From Citrobacter arsenatis (lineage in GTDB: Bacteria > Pseudomonadota > Gammaproteobacteria > Enterobacterales > Enterobacteriaceae): a stretch of DNA of 64,000 nucleotides. The notes under the pieces were generated by a model. The model saw only the letters and a list, made by a program, of their open reading frames with translations. It had not been told where the DNA came from and did no database searches. Both the position numbers and the translations under genes were made by a program. The stretch covers positions 1 to 64,000 of the forward strand of contig NZ_CP037864.1 of the NCBI RefSeq assembly GCF_004353845.1. Reading direction: 5' to 3'. Each line of letters starts with the position of its first letter. The first letter of the stretch is position 1. Positions 9,829 to 24,059 of this stretch are shown one piece after another.

Positions 9829-11166
9829 TTAGTGCGCGTCGATAAACACAATCTTCAGCACAAACAGCAGTGCAACAACGATGACGCACGGGCTGAGGTC
9901 GCGGAAACGACCGGTACCGATCTTCATCACGCAGTAAGAGATAAAGCCCAGCGCGATACCTTCGGTAATCGAGAAGCTAAACGGCATCATCACGGCGGTA
10001 ATAAACGCCGGAACCGCTTCTGTCAGGTCATCCCACTTCACGCGCGACAGACTTGATGTCATCAGCACACCAACGTAAATCAGCGCACCTGCAGCCGCAT
10101 AGCCCGGCACCATTCCCGCCAGCGGCGACAGGAAGATAACCAGCAGGAACAGCAGGCCAACAACGACCGCGGTCAGGCCGGTACGTCCGCCGACAGAAAC
10201 CCCGGAAGAAGACTCAATATACGCGGTAACGGAAGACGTCCCGATAAACGCGCCGGTAACAGACGACACGCTATCCACATACAACGCCTGCTTCATGCGC
10301 GGGAACTTGCCCTTCGCATCTGCCAGACCGGCTTTGTCCGTAACGCCAATCAGCGTACCGGAGGAATCGAACAGGTTGACCAGCATGAATGAGAAAATCA
10401 CGCCCGCCAGGCCAATATTAAACGAACCGGCCAGATCGACATGCCCGATAACAGACATGACGCTCGGCGGTGCGGAGACGATGCCGTTATAATGGACATC
10501 GCCCAGCATCCAGCCCAGCAGCGTGGTCACAATGATGGAGATCAGCACCGCCGCATGAATGTTACGTGACGCCAGAATCGCGATGATAAAGAAGCCCAGA
10601 ATACCGAGCAGTACGCTGTGGGAGGTCAGGTTGCCAATCGACACCAGCGTGTCTTTGTTGGCAACGATAACGCCGGCGTTTTTCAGCCCCATCATGCCGA
10701 TGAACAGACCAATACCGCTGGTGATCCCCACGCGCAGGCTAACCGGGATATTGGCAATCATCCAGTAACGTACGCGGAAAATCGTCAGCAACAGCAGACC
10801 TACCGCACCCCAGAAGATAGCCCCCATACCGATCTGCCATGACAGGCCCATCGCGCCGACGACCACGAAAGCGAAGAATGCGTTCAGGCCCATAGCAGGC
10901 GCAAGTGCGACCGGCAGGTTAGCAAATAGCCCCATCAGGATGCTACCAAAGGCAGCAATAAGGCAGGTGGTAACAAAGACGGCGCTGGTATCCATGCCAG
11001 CCACGCCAAGAATTTGCGGGTTAACAAAAACGATATACACCATCGTCAGGAAGGTGGTTAAACCGGCGATCACTTCGGTCCGTGCCGTCGTGCCATGTTC
11101 GCGCAGTTTGAACACGCGTTCCAGCATCCCCTGGCCAGAAGCCTGGGTTGTGTGTTGTTGACTCAT
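9829..11166 (-). CDS. adeP: Adenine permease AdeP (NCS2/AzgA family)
   Basis: A proton-coupled high-affinity adenine importer of the inner membrane (formerly yieG/purP). The ATG at 11166 gives 445 residues starting MSQQHTTQASGQGMLERVFKL, the E. coli length; an ATG two codons upstream is the alternative. Family marks include TEVIAGLTTFLTMVYIVFVNP early in the protein, APAMGLNAFFAF and FDSSGTLIGVTDKAGL. There are around a dozen or more hydrophobic helices. The gene is divergent from yieH; purine repression through PurR is known for the E. coli gene, and a weak PurR-like site lies in the shared upstream region. Confidence 0.95.
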   Translation of the reverse strand: MSQQHTTQASGQGMLERVFKLREHGTTARTEVIAGLTTFLTMVYIVFVNPQILGVAGMDTSAVFVTTCLIAAFGSILMGLFANLPVALAPAMGLNAFFAFVVVGAMGLSWQIGMGAIFWGAVGLLLLTIFRVRYWMIANIPVSLRVGITSGIGLFIGMMGLKNAGVIVANKDTLVSIGNLTSHSVLLGILGFFIIAILASRNIHAAVLISIIVTTLLGWMLGDVHYNGIVSAPPSVMSVIGHVDLAGSFNIGLAGVIFSFMLVNLFDSSGTLIGVTDKAGLADAKGKFPRMKQALYVDSVSSVTGAFIGTSSVTAYIESSSGVSVGGRTGLTAVVVGLLFLLVIFLSPLAGMVPGYAAAGALIYVGVLMTSSLSRVKWDDLTEAVPAFITAVMMPFSFSITEGIALGFISYCVMKIGTGRFRDLSPCVIVVALLFVLKIVFIDAH

Positions 11167-11333
11167 TATCAATTTCCGAACAAGGAGGGAAAATTCGTCG
11201 CTATCCTATACCAAAATGCGACAATAGGGTTGGGTTATGAGCAACTTTTTTCATTGATTTTGCTTATACGGCAACGATTGCGTCGCCCAATAATGCATTA
11301 CGAAAACGTTAAACTTGTTAAAACGGAAATGAC
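11167..11333. promoter_or_regulatory. Divergent adeP / yieH control region
   Basis: A 167-bp gap between divergent start codons. At 11300-11315, ACGAAAACGTTAAACT matches 11 of 16 positions of the PurR consensus ACGCAAACGTTTGCGT, with the central CG and left half best kept. It is nearer yieH than adeP. PurR control of adeP is known in E. coli; this particular site is only a candidate. Confidence 0.35.
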
Positions 11334-11999
11334 ATGTCCCAGATAGAAGCCGTATTTTTTGACTGTGACGGTACCCTTGTCGACAGTGAAGTGATTTGTT
11401 CGCGCGCGTATGTCAGCATGTTCCAGGCATTCGGCATTACGCTCGATCTTGAAGAAATTTTCAAACGCTTCAAGGGGGTAAAGCTGTACGAGATCATCGA
11501 CATTATCAACGAAGAGCACGGTGTCGAACTGGCAAAAGCCGATTTAGAACCGGTTTACCGCGCTGAGGTCGCACGTCTGTTCGATACGGAACTGGAGGTG
11601 ATTGCCGGTGCCAATGCGCTGCTGGACAGCATGGCCGTACCAATGAGCGTGGTGTCTAACGGTCCGGTCAGCAAAATGCAGCATTCGCTGGGTAAGCTGG
11701 GCATGTTGCACCATTTCCCTGATTTACTGTTCAGCGGCTACGATATCCAACGCTGGAAGCCCGATCCGGCCCTAATGTTCCATGCGGCGAAAGCGATGGA
11801 CGTTAACGTTGAGAACTGCATTTTGGTTGATGATTCCAGCGCAGGCGCGCAGGCGGGGATTGCGGCGGGGATGGAAGTGTTCTACTTCTGTGCCGATCCG
11901 CATAACAAACCGATCGATCATCCAAAAGTCACGACGTTTACCGATCTGGCACAGTTGCCGGAATTGTGGAAGGCGCGGGGTTGGGATATTACCCGTTAA
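11334..11999 (+). CDS. yieH: HAD-family sugar phosphatase YieH (6-phosphogluconate phosphatase)
   Basis: A 221-residue haloacid-dehalogenase-type phosphatase. Motif I is FFDCDGTLVDSE, with the nucleophile and acid/base aspartates at 10 and 12. Motif II (SNGP), motif III (the lysine in RWKPDP) and motif IV (DDSSAGAQAG) follow in order. A helical cap lies between motif I and II, as in the beta-phosphoglucomutase group. The E. coli homologue dephosphorylates 6-phosphogluconate in vitro. The next genes in E. coli (cbrB, cbrC, the bgl operon) are absent; phoU follows, convergent, after a BIME. Confidence 0.92.
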   Translation: MSQIEAVFFDCDGTLVDSEVICSRAYVSMFQAFGITLDLEEIFKRFKGVKLYEIIDIINEEHGVELAKADLEPVYRAEVARLFDTELEVIAGANALLDSMAVPMSVVSNGPVSKMQHSLGKLGMLHHFPDLLFSGYDIQRWKPDPALMFHAAKAMDVNVENCILVDDSSAGAQAGIAAGMEVFYFCADPHNKPIDHPKVTTFTDLAQLPELWKARGWDITR

Positions 12000-12005
12000 T
12001 TTTTT

Positions 12006-12070
12006 GTAGGCCCGGTAAGCTTGCGCCACCGGGCAATTGCCGGATGGCGCTGACGCTTATCCGGCCTACT
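12006..12070. repeat. BIME between yieH and phoU
   Basis: Two opposed REP palindromes: GTAGGCCCGGTAAGC...GCGCCACCGGGC, then GCCGGATGGCGC...GCTTATCCGGCCTAC. It is the only obvious structure between these convergent genes, so it may also affect their 3' ends. Confidence 0.85.
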
Positions 12071-12083
12071 TTCTGGATTTTTA

Positions 12084-12809
12084 TCACTCTTTCGGATCTT
12101 TGCCCGCCAGCAGCTTATCCAGCTCATCGCCGCCCACGTGACGGAAGTCTTGTCCCTTCACGAAGTAGAAGATGTATTCGCAGATATTCTGGCAACGGTC
12201 GCCGATACGCTCGATAGAACGCGCGCAGAACAGCGCGGTCAGCACGCTTGGAATGGTACGCGGGTCTTCCATCATATAGGTCATCAGCTGACGCACGATG
12301 CCTTCATATTCCTGGTCAACTTTCTTATCTTCGCGATAAATACGTACCGCTTCGTCGAGATCCATACGCGCAAACGCATCCAGCACGTCATGCAGCATTT
12401 GTACGGTGTGGCGGCCCAGTGATTCCAGACTTACCAGCAGCGGCTGATGCTGTTGGGAGAATTTCTCCAGCGCGGTGCGGCAGATTTTATCCGCCACGTC
12501 GCCAATACGTTCCAGCTCTGCGATGGTTTTGATAATCGCCATCACCAGGCGCAGGTCGCTGGCGGTTGGCTGACGCTTGGCGATGATACGCACACAGGCT
12601 TCATCAATCGCCACTTCCATCATGTTGACGTTCTTATCGCCTTCAATGACGCGCTTCGCCAGCTCGCTGTCCTGGTTATGCATGGCGGTAATCGCATCAG
12701 AAAGCTGCTGCTCGACCATGCCGCCCATGGTCATCACCTGGGTACGGATGCTTTCCAGCTCTGCATTGAACTGGCCGGAAATATGTTTATTAAGGTTAAG
12801 GTTATCCAC
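12084..12809 (-). CDS. phoU: Phosphate signalling regulator PhoU
   Basis: PhoU links the Pst transporter to the PhoR sensor and restrains Pho regulon expression when phosphate is plentiful. The 241-residue protein consists of two three-helix bundles with the repeated metal-binding E/DxxxD pattern (around [13 protein letters not shown] and [13 protein letters not shown]). It is the last gene of pstSCAB-phoU, 14 bp after pstB. Length and sequence match E. coli. Confidence 0.97.
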   Translation of the reverse strand: MDNLNLNKHISGQFNAELESIRTQVMTMGGMVEQQLSDAITAMHNQDSELAKRVIEGDKNVNMMEVAIDEACVRIIAKRQPTASDLRLVMAIIKTIAELERIGDVADKICRTALEKFSQQHQPLLVSLESLGRHTVQMLHDVLDAFARMDLDEAVRIYREDKKVDQEYEGIVRQLMTYMMEDPRTIPSVLTALFCARSIERIGDRCQNICEYIFYFVKGQDFRHVGGDELDKLLAGKDPKE

Positions 12810-12823
12810 AACAAGCTCCTGAA

Positions 12824-13603
<780 letters not shown>

Positions 13604-13617
13604 CTATTCCTTATCAT

Positions 13618-13697
13618 GCCTGATGGCGCGCAGCTTATCAGGCCTACAAATATGTTCGACCGTAGGCCGGATAAGGCATTTACGCCGCCATCCGGCA
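13618..13697. repeat. BIME between pstA and pstB
   Basis: Two REP sequences, GCCTGATGGCGC...GCTTATCAGGCCTAC and GTAGGCCGGATAAGGC...CGCCATCCGGC, inside the pst transcript. Such elements can stabilise upstream mRNA and slow downstream expression; the effect here is inferred. Confidence 0.85.
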
Positions 13698-13704
13698 ACT
13701 CGTC

Positions 13705-15557
<1,853 letters not shown>

Positions 15558-15594
15558 TCACTCTTTAAGTTAAACGCGTTTACGAAGTTGCCCT

Positions 15595-15680
15595 GCCGGA
15601 TGGAGCTAGGCTTATCCGGCCTACGAATCGGGCCTACAGGATGAACCGTAGGGCGGGTAAGCCTAGCGCCACCCGCCATC
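15595..15680. repeat. BIME between pstS and pstC
   Basis: One REP of the CCGGATGGAGCTAGGCTTATCCGG type and one of the GGGCGGGTAAGC...GCGCCACCCGCC type. In the pst transcript this places stable hairpins right after pstS, which may help pstS mRNA outlast the permease part. That would fit the greater need for binding protein; it is an inference. Confidence 0.85.
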
Positions 15681-15698
15681 TTCGTCAAAAATATCCTG

Positions 15699-16847
<1,149 letters not shown>

Positions 16848-17022
16848 CGAAAAACACGAGAAGTTTTTTATGTAAAAACATATTTAAAACAAAATCTTAG
16901 CCACTATCATGACAATAGCATTTCGCTAAAATTTTCTTTTTATGACACTGGAAACAGTAGCTGAAGATGACGGTTTGTCACATAAAACAGGCGGAATAAT
17001 TGATTAAAAACAGAACAAGTTT

Positions 17023-17056
17023 AAAAAAATGCCCCGCTTATAGCAGGGCATTTTCA
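17023..17056 (-). terminator. Rho-independent terminator after glmS
   Basis: On the minus strand, AAATGCCCTGC / GCGGGGCATTT stem with a short TATAA-type loop, then a T run (17023-17029). It separates glmS from the pst promoter. Confidence 0.85.
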
Positions 17057-17073
17057 GTTCAGTTAGGTCTGGA

Positions 17074-18903
17074 TTACTCCACGGTAACCGACTTCGCCAG
17101 GTTACGCGGCTGGTCGACGTCGGTGCCTTTAATCAGCGCAACGTGGTAAGCCAGTAACTGCAGCGGTACGGTGTAGAAGATCGGCGCAATCACCTCTTCC
17201 ACATGCGGCATCTCAATGATGTGCATGTTTTCGCTGCTGGTAAAGCCTGCATCCTGGTCAGCAAAGACGTACAGCTGACCGCCACGGGCACGAACTTCTT
17301 CAATGTTGGATTTCAGTTTTTCCAGCAGTTCGTTGTTCGGCGCGACCACGATAACCGGCATATCGGCATCAATCAGCGCCAGCGGACCGTGTTTCAGTTC
17401 ACCTGCGGCATAAGCTTCAGCGTGAATGTAGGAGATTTCTTTCAGCTTCAGCGCGCCTTCCAGCGCAATCGGGTACTGATCGCCACGCCCCAGGAACAAC
17501 GCATGGTGCTTGTCAGAGAAACCTTCGGCCAGGGCGGCAATGCGTTTGTCCTGCGACAGCATCTGCTCAATACGGCTCGGCAGCGCCTGCAGTCCGTGAA
17601 CGATTTCCTGCTCAATAGACGCATCCAGGCCTTTCAGACGAGACAGTTTCGCCACCAGCATCAGCAGAACGGTCAGCTGTGTGGTAAAGGCTTTCGTGGA
17701 GGCCACACCGATTTCGGTACCGGCATTGGTCATCATTGCCAGGTCAGATTCACGCACCAGAGAGGACCCCGGTACGTTACAGATAGCCAGCGAGCCCAGA
17801 TAACCCAGCTCTTTAGATAAGCGCAGACCCGCCAGGGTATCCGCCGTTTCACCAGACTGGGAAAGGGTGATCATCAGGCTGTTACGACGCACGGCAGATT
17901 TGCGATAGCGGAACTCGGAAGCGATTTCGACATCACAAGGAATACCCGCCAGCGATTCAAACCAGTAACGGGACACCATACCGGAGTTGTATGATGTACC
18001 GCAGGCGATAATCTGGATATGCTCAACCTGAGACAGCAGCTCGTTGGCACGTGAACCCAGTTCGCTTAAATCCACTTCACCGTGGCTAATGCGCCCGGTC
18101 AGGGTATTTTTAATCGCGTTCGGCTGTTCGTAGATCTCTTTCTGCATGTAGTGGCGATAAATACCTTTCTCGCCCGCGTCATACTGCAGATTCGATTCGA
18201 TATCCTGACGTTTAACTTCCGCGCCAGACTTGTCAAAAATGGTAACCGAACGACGGGTCACTTCCGCGATGTCGCCCTCTTCCAGGAAGATGAAGCGACG
18301 GGTTACCGGCAGCAGCGCCAGCTGATCGGAAGCGATAAAGTTCTCCCCCATACCCAGACCAATCACCAGCGGGCTACCAGAACGTGCCGCCAGCAGGGTT
18401 TCCGGGTTACGGGTATCCATGATCACTGTGCCGTAGGCACCGCGCAGCTGCGGAATAGTACGCAGTACCGCTTCACGCAGCGTACCACCCTGTTCCAGCT
18501 CCCAGTGCACCAGGTGAGCAATCACTTCGGTGTCGGTTTCAGAAACAAAGGTGTAACCACGGGTTTTCAGCAGTTCACGCAGCGGTTCATGGTTTTCTAT
18601 GATGCCGTTATGCACCACAACAATGTGTTCAGAAACATGGGGATGCGCGTTCGCTTCTGAAGGTTCGCCGTGTGTCGCCCAACGGGTATGAGCGATACCT
18701 GTACCACCATGCAGCGGATGTTCTTCCGCAGCAGCAGTCAGCATCTGCACTTTACCCAGACGACGCAGACGGGTCATGTTGCCTTCAGCATCGACAACGG
18801 CCAGACCAGCAGAGTCATAACCACGATATTCCAGACGACGTAAACCTTCGAGAAGGATTTCAGCTACATCACGCTGCGCGATAGCGCCAACAATTCCACA
18901 CAT
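17074..18903 (-). CDS. glmS: Glucosamine-6-phosphate synthase GlmS
   Basis: Glutamine:fructose-6-phosphate amidotransferase, the first committed step to UDP-GlcNAc and so to peptidoglycan and LPS. The 609-residue protein starts [15 protein letters not shown]; the Cys after the removed Met is the glutaminase nucleophile. The N-terminal half is the class II amidotransferase domain. Two SIS domains follow (about 290-430 and 460-600), with CGTSYNSGM and [10 protein letters not shown] typical of sugar-phosphate binding. It ends AKSVTVE, the conserved tail. It lies downstream of glmU, and the leader carries a likely GlmZ sRNA target. Confidence 0.97.
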   Translation of the reverse strand: MCGIVGAIAQRDVAEILLEGLRRLEYRGYDSAGLAVVDAEGNMTRLRRLGKVQMLTAAAEEHPLHGGTGIAHTRWATHGEPSEANAHPHVSEHIVVVHNGIIENHEPLRELLKTRGYTFVSETDTEVIAHLVHWELEQGGTLREAVLRTIPQLRGAYGTVIMDTRNPETLLAARSGSPLVIGLGMGENFIASDQLALLPVTRRFIFLEEGDIAEVTRRSVTIFDKSGAEVKRQDIESNLQYDAGEKGIYRHYMQKEIYEQPNAIKNTLTGRISHGEVDLSELGSRANELLSQVEHIQIIACGTSYNSGMVSRYWFESLAGIPCDVEIASEFRYRKSAVRRNSLMITLSQSGETADTLAGLRLSKELGYLGSLAICNVPGSSLVRESDLAMMTNAGTEIGVASTKAFTTQLTVLLMLVAKLSRLKGLDASIEQEIVHGLQALPSRIEQMLSQDKRIAALAEGFSDKHHALFLGRGDQYPIALEGALKLKEISYIHAEAYAAGELKHGPLALIDADMPVIVVAPNNELLEKLKSNIEEVRARGGQLYVFADQDAGFTSSENMHIIEMPHVEEVIAPIFYTVPLQLLAYHVALIKGTDVDQPRNLAKSVTVE

Positions 18904-18956
18904 ATTTTTTGATTCCGAATTTAGGCATTTTGCCTGTCGTTGTCGGTCAACCTGTT
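18904..18956 (-). promoter_or_regulatory. glmS leader with likely GlmZ sRNA target
   Basis: On the minus strand the leader contains AGGTTGACCGACAACGAC (18936-18953), complementary in style to the GTTGGTCAAC part of GlmZ as I recall it. A small hairpin AGGCA-AAA-TGCCT (18923-18935) follows, close upstream of the start codon. In E. coli GlmZ opens an inhibitory hairpin here to activate glmS translation. The glmZ gene itself is not in the window. Confidence 0.55.
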
Positions 18957-18970
18957 TCCCCTTCGTTTTT

Positions 18971-19090
18971 CACTCCGTAGCTACGTTGGCTACGCTTGCT
19001 CACTACGGTCACTTACTTTAGTAAGCTCCCGTAGATTCCCAAGCTTGCCGCCTTGCTACAGCGCGAAATACTTTGGGTAATACCCGTATT
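18971..19090. repeat. Palindromic intergenic cassette between glmU and glmS
   Basis: This stretch contains nested inverted repeats: CTACGG...CCCGTAG surrounding CTTACT-TT-AGTAAG (18994-19034). It also has a local repeat TAGCTACGTTGGCTACG and a GGGTAATACCC palindrome nearby. It does not resemble coding sequence or REP. It resembles a dispersed enterobacterial intergenic sequence I remember from other loci, but I cannot confirm the family. It would be transcribed in the glmU-glmS mRNA. Confidence 0.5.
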
Positions 19091-19180
19091 CCGGGCGCCC
19101 CGAGCCTTGTAGAGAGTGGGGTTATTTTTATAGGTACTGCTTGTTGAGCGGAGGATTATATTATCCCCTCATCTCTTGTC

Positions 19181-19245
19181 TGCCTGATGGCGCTCACGCT
19201 TATCAGGCCTACAGAACGTCACCGCACGTAGGCCGCCATCCGGCA
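19181..19245. repeat. BIME after glmU
   Basis: REP sequence GCCTGATGGCGC...GCTTATCAGGCCTAC followed by a shorter GTAGGC...CGCCATCCGGC copy, just after the glmU stop and within the glmU-glmS spacer. Confidence 0.8.
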
Positions 19246-19253
19246 AAAATAAA

Positions 19254-20624
19254 CTATTTCTTCTTCACCGGACGCTGCCAGCCCTGTTTATGGACCTGAG
19301 GCACACGGCTTAATACCAGTTCGTTATCGGCAACATCGCGAGTTACGGTCGTCCCCGCCGCGATAGTAGCGCCTTTACCCACGGTGACAGGTGCCACCAG
19401 TTGAGTGTCGGAACCGACAAACACATCATCGCCAATAATGGTTTTAAATTTATTGGCGCCATCGTAGTTGCAAGTGATCGTACCCGCACCGATGTTCACG
19501 TTATCGCCAATTTCCGCATCGCCCAGATAGGTCAGGTGACCGGCTTTAGAGCCTTTACCCAGACGCGCTTTTTTCATTTCGACGAAGTTACCCACGTGCG
19601 CGCCTTCCTGCAGCTCTGCGCCCGGGCGCAGACGCGCGAAAGGACCGATGGTGCAAGCGGCTTCCAGATGGGCATCTTCCACCACACTGTAGGGGCTAAG
19701 CTCACAACCATCACCAATTACGCTGTTTTTGATGATGCAGCCGGTGCCAATCTTGACGCGATCCCCAACGGTTACGTTACCTTCAATGATAACGTTAGTA
19801 TCAATTTCAACATCGCGCCCGTGAATAAGCGTACCGCGAAGATCAAAACGTGCAAGATCGCGCAGCATCACGCCCGCCAGCAGCAGTTTTTCTGCCTGCT
19901 CGGACTGATAAATACGCTCAAGACGGGAGAGCTGCAGGCGGTTATTCACACCGTCAGTTTCGCTAATACGTGCCGGGTGAACCGCAGCAATTTCGCGCCC
20001 TTCCTGATACGCCATCGCGATGATATCGGTGATGTAGTATTCACCCTGCACATTGTTGTTGGTCAGTTTGGACAGCCAGCGCTTCATGTCTGCGCCGTTG
20101 GCAATCAGGATGCCGGTGTTAATTTCCTGGATTTGACGCTGCTCGTCAGTGGCATCTTTGTGTTCAACAATACCTGTGACGTTACCATTCTCACGCGTGA
20201 TACGCCCATAGCCGGATGGATCGTCCAGTTTTACCGTTAACAAACCAATGCCGCCCTGCGGTTTGGCTTCACGCAGGCGACGCAAGGTATCGGTAGAGAT
20301 CAGCGGCACATCGCCATAGAGCATTAAAATGTCTTCGTCATCACCAAAGAACGGCGCCGCCTGCTGCATAGCATGGCCGGTACCCAACTGCTCTGCCTGC
20401 AGAACCCAGTTCAGGTTGCCATCTTGTAGCGTCTGCTTAAGCAAATCACCGCCGTGTCCATAGACCAGATGTACGTGAGTCGCACCTAATTCATTAGCGG
20501 CATCAATGACATGCTGAACCATCGGTTTTCCTGCGAGGGTATGCAGCACTTTAGGGAGATCGGAATACATACGCGTGCCTTTGCCTGCGGCAAGGATCAC
20601 GACGCTCATAGCATTATTCAACAT
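19254..20624 (-). CDS. glmU: Bifunctional GlmU: GlcN-1-P acetyltransferase / GlcNAc-1-P uridylyltransferase
   Basis: Makes UDP-GlcNAc, the precursor of peptidoglycan and lipid A, in two steps. The 456-residue protein has an N-terminal pyrophosphorylase domain with [18 protein letters not shown] (about 11-28) and the metal-binding YGDVPLI segment. A linker helix leads to a C-terminal left-handed beta-helix of hexapeptide repeats (from about 250), with [14 protein letters not shown] and [13 protein letters not shown] active-site blocks. It is followed by glmS after 350 bp. A -10 and NagC-like operator lie upstream, as in E. coli where NagC activates glmUS. Confidence 0.97.
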   Translation of the reverse strand: MLNNAMSVVILAAGKGTRMYSDLPKVLHTLAGKPMVQHVIDAANELGATHVHLVYGHGGDLLKQTLQDGNLNWVLQAEQLGTGHAMQQAAPFFGDDEDILMLYGDVPLISTDTLRRLREAKPQGGIGLLTVKLDDPSGYGRITRENGNVTGIVEHKDATDEQRQIQEINTGILIANGADMKRWLSKLTNNNVQGEYYITDIIAMAYQEGREIAAVHPARISETDGVNNRLQLSRLERIYQSEQAEKLLLAGVMLRDLARFDLRGTLIHGRDVEIDTNVIIEGNVTVGDRVKIGTGCIIKNSVIGDGCELSPYSVVEDAHLEAACTIGPFARLRPGAELQEGAHVGNFVEMKKARLGKGSKAGHLTYLGDAEIGDNVNIGAGTITCNYDGANKFKTIIGDDVFVGSDTQLVAPVTVGKGATIAAGTTVTRDVADNELVLSRVPQVHKQGWQRPVKKK

Positions 20625-20653
20625 ACACGTCCTGACTATAATTTGAGAACGAA

Positions 20654-20700
20654 TTTATACCGTTTCACATTGAAAATACTACATTTTTTTCATCGTGAAA
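20654..20700 (-). promoter_or_regulatory. glmU promoter with NagC-like operator
   Basis: On the minus strand a TATAAA -10 (20654-20659) lies about 30 bp upstream of the glmU start. The A/T-rich palindromic stretch TTTCACGATGAAAAAAATGT (20681-20700) sits about 40-50 bp upstream of the inferred transcription start. NagC binds the E. coli glmU P1 promoter at nearly the same distance and activates it. Binding here is inferred. Confidence 0.5.
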
Positions 20701-21041
20701 TGGACCGAAGATAAAACGTTCAATAGGGAAAATCCCCCCACCAGATAAGCCTCTATTTTCGTCTATATCGGCGGCTTTTGTCTCCCAAAAACCAGGAGTC
20801 TGCTCTTATTAAAGCCTTAGGTTAATGTTTTTGCTATTTTTTTACTGCATGAATAAAGAGATACAAAAGAAAATACAATTTTATTGATGCGATTCAGTGA
20901 GAAGCAGAAAAAGTACACAAGAAAACAGAGGGAGTATGGAGAGCGAGCTAATAACAAAAAGGGGGAAGAGGGGAATTATTAACAGATGGCGCGAGCTGAT
21001 AACTGTATGAAGCATCGCGCCACAGAGCAGTTCGGGGAAGA

Positions 21042-21092
21042 CTAAACTTCCATGCTGCTGAAAAGTGCGATGATTTTGTTAATCAGTTTCAT
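21042..21092 (-). CDS. Candidate 16-residue small protein
   Basis: ATG at 21092 and TAG at 21042 encode MKLINKIIALFSSMEV, a short amphipathic or hydrophobic peptide with two lysines near the start. AGGAT lies 6 bases before the ATG, a reasonable ribosome site. A perfect CRP consensus site lies about 90 bp upstream, and a second near-match closer in. A strong hairpin (20988-21021) lies downstream but lacks a clear U run. The size recalls small inner-membrane peptides of enterobacteria. I do not recognise it; existence as a gene is a hypothesis. Confidence 0.4.
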   Translation of the reverse strand: MKLINKIIALFSSMEV

Positions 21093-21180
21093 GTTGGTAT
21101 CCTGTTTTTATCCGGATTAATTATGTGACATACACCACAAAAAGAAGTCTACGCCTCATTTTTTAACCGATCAAGATTTT

Positions 21181-21196
21181 TGTGATGTACGTCACA
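21181..21196 (-). promoter_or_regulatory. Perfect CRP consensus site
   Basis: TGTGATGTACGTCACA fits TGTGA-N6-TCACA exactly. A second site with one mismatch, TGTGACATACACCACA, lies at 21124-21139. Between them a minus-strand TTGATC-17-TAGACT pair could act as a promoter, although its distance to the CRP centre is not a standard one. The target could be the small ORF at 21042-21092 or, further away, glmU. Confidence 0.6.
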
Positions 21197-21243
21197 AAAT
21201 AATAAAACAGCTTTTTAGTTCCACTTTTACTGAAACAAAACCA

Positions 21244-21278
21244 TAAAAAAAGCCAGCCTGGAAACCAGACTGGCTTTT
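21244..21278 (-). terminator. Terminator of the atp operon
   Basis: On the minus strand, AAAGCCAGTCTGG-TTT-CCAGGCTGGCTTT followed by T residues, 20 bp after the atpC stop. Confidence 0.9.
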
Positions 21279-21296
21279 GTGCTTTTCAAGCCGGTG

Positions 21297-21716
21297 TTAC
21301 ATCGCTTTTTTGGTCAACTCGATAACGCGCAGTTTCGCGATCGCTTTGGCCAGTTCCGCAGATGCCTGAGCGTAATCCACGTCACCATGAGAGCTCTTGA
21401 TGTGCTCTTCAGCCTTACGCTTCGCTTCCAGGGCTCTCGCTTCATCGAGATCCTGTCCGCGAATCGCGGTATCAGCCAGGACGGTCACGCTGCCAGGCTG
21501 CACTTCGAGAATGCCGCCGGACAAATAGATAAACTCTTCATGACCGAACTGTTTAACGATGCGGATCATACCAGGCTTAATGGCGGTGAGCAGCGGTGCG
21601 TGACCCGGGAAAATACCCAGTTCACCTTCACTACCCGTTACCTGGATTTTCTCGACCAGACCAGAGAACATTTGTTGCTCTGCGCTGACGACGTCCAGGT
21701 GGTAAGTCATTGCCAT
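21297..21716 (-). CDS. atpC: ATP synthase F1 subunit epsilon
   Basis: Subunit of the central stalk that also inhibits ATP hydrolysis. The 139-residue protein has an N-terminal beta-sandwich (about 1-86, with the [19 protein letters not shown] core) and a two-helix C-terminal domain, Ala/Lys/Glu-rich (about 90-139), whose up/down movement controls the enzyme. It is the last gene of the operon, 20 bp after atpD, with a strong terminator downstream. Confidence 0.97.
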   Translation of the reverse strand: MAMTYHLDVVSAEQQMFSGLVEKIQVTGSEGELGIFPGHAPLLTAIKPGMIRIVKQFGHEEFIYLSGGILEVQPGSVTVLADTAIRGQDLDEARALEAKRKAEEHIKSSHGDVDYAQASAELAKAIAKLRVIELTKKAM

Positions 21717-21736
21717 ATCACCCTCCGATTAAGGCG

Positions 21737-24009
<2,273 letters not shown>

Positions 24010-24059
24010 GAGCTTCTCCTCAATGCCTTGCGGTCCGCCCTAAAGCAGACCGCCAGACG

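Larger units (their letters stand above)
20701..21241. other. Intergenic region glmU-atpC without a recognised gene
   Basis: About 540 bp between the glmU control region and the atpC terminator. The part from 20701 to 20980 is AT-rich with no supported gene. The right half holds a 16-codon ORF (21042-21092, minus), a hairpin GGCGCGATGC / GCTCGCGCC (20988-20996 with 21012-21021), and two CRP-like sites at 21124-21139 and 21181-21196. Confidence 0.6.

Noticed and set aside
19401..20240. 279-codon plus-strand frame opposite glmU
   Set aside because: Antisense shadow of glmU with no independent evidence.
20825..20887. 20-codon plus-strand ORF (starts MFLLFFYCMN) in the glmU-atpC gap
   Set aside because: AT-rich chance ORF; the AGG is too close to the start, and there is no promoter or conserved feature.
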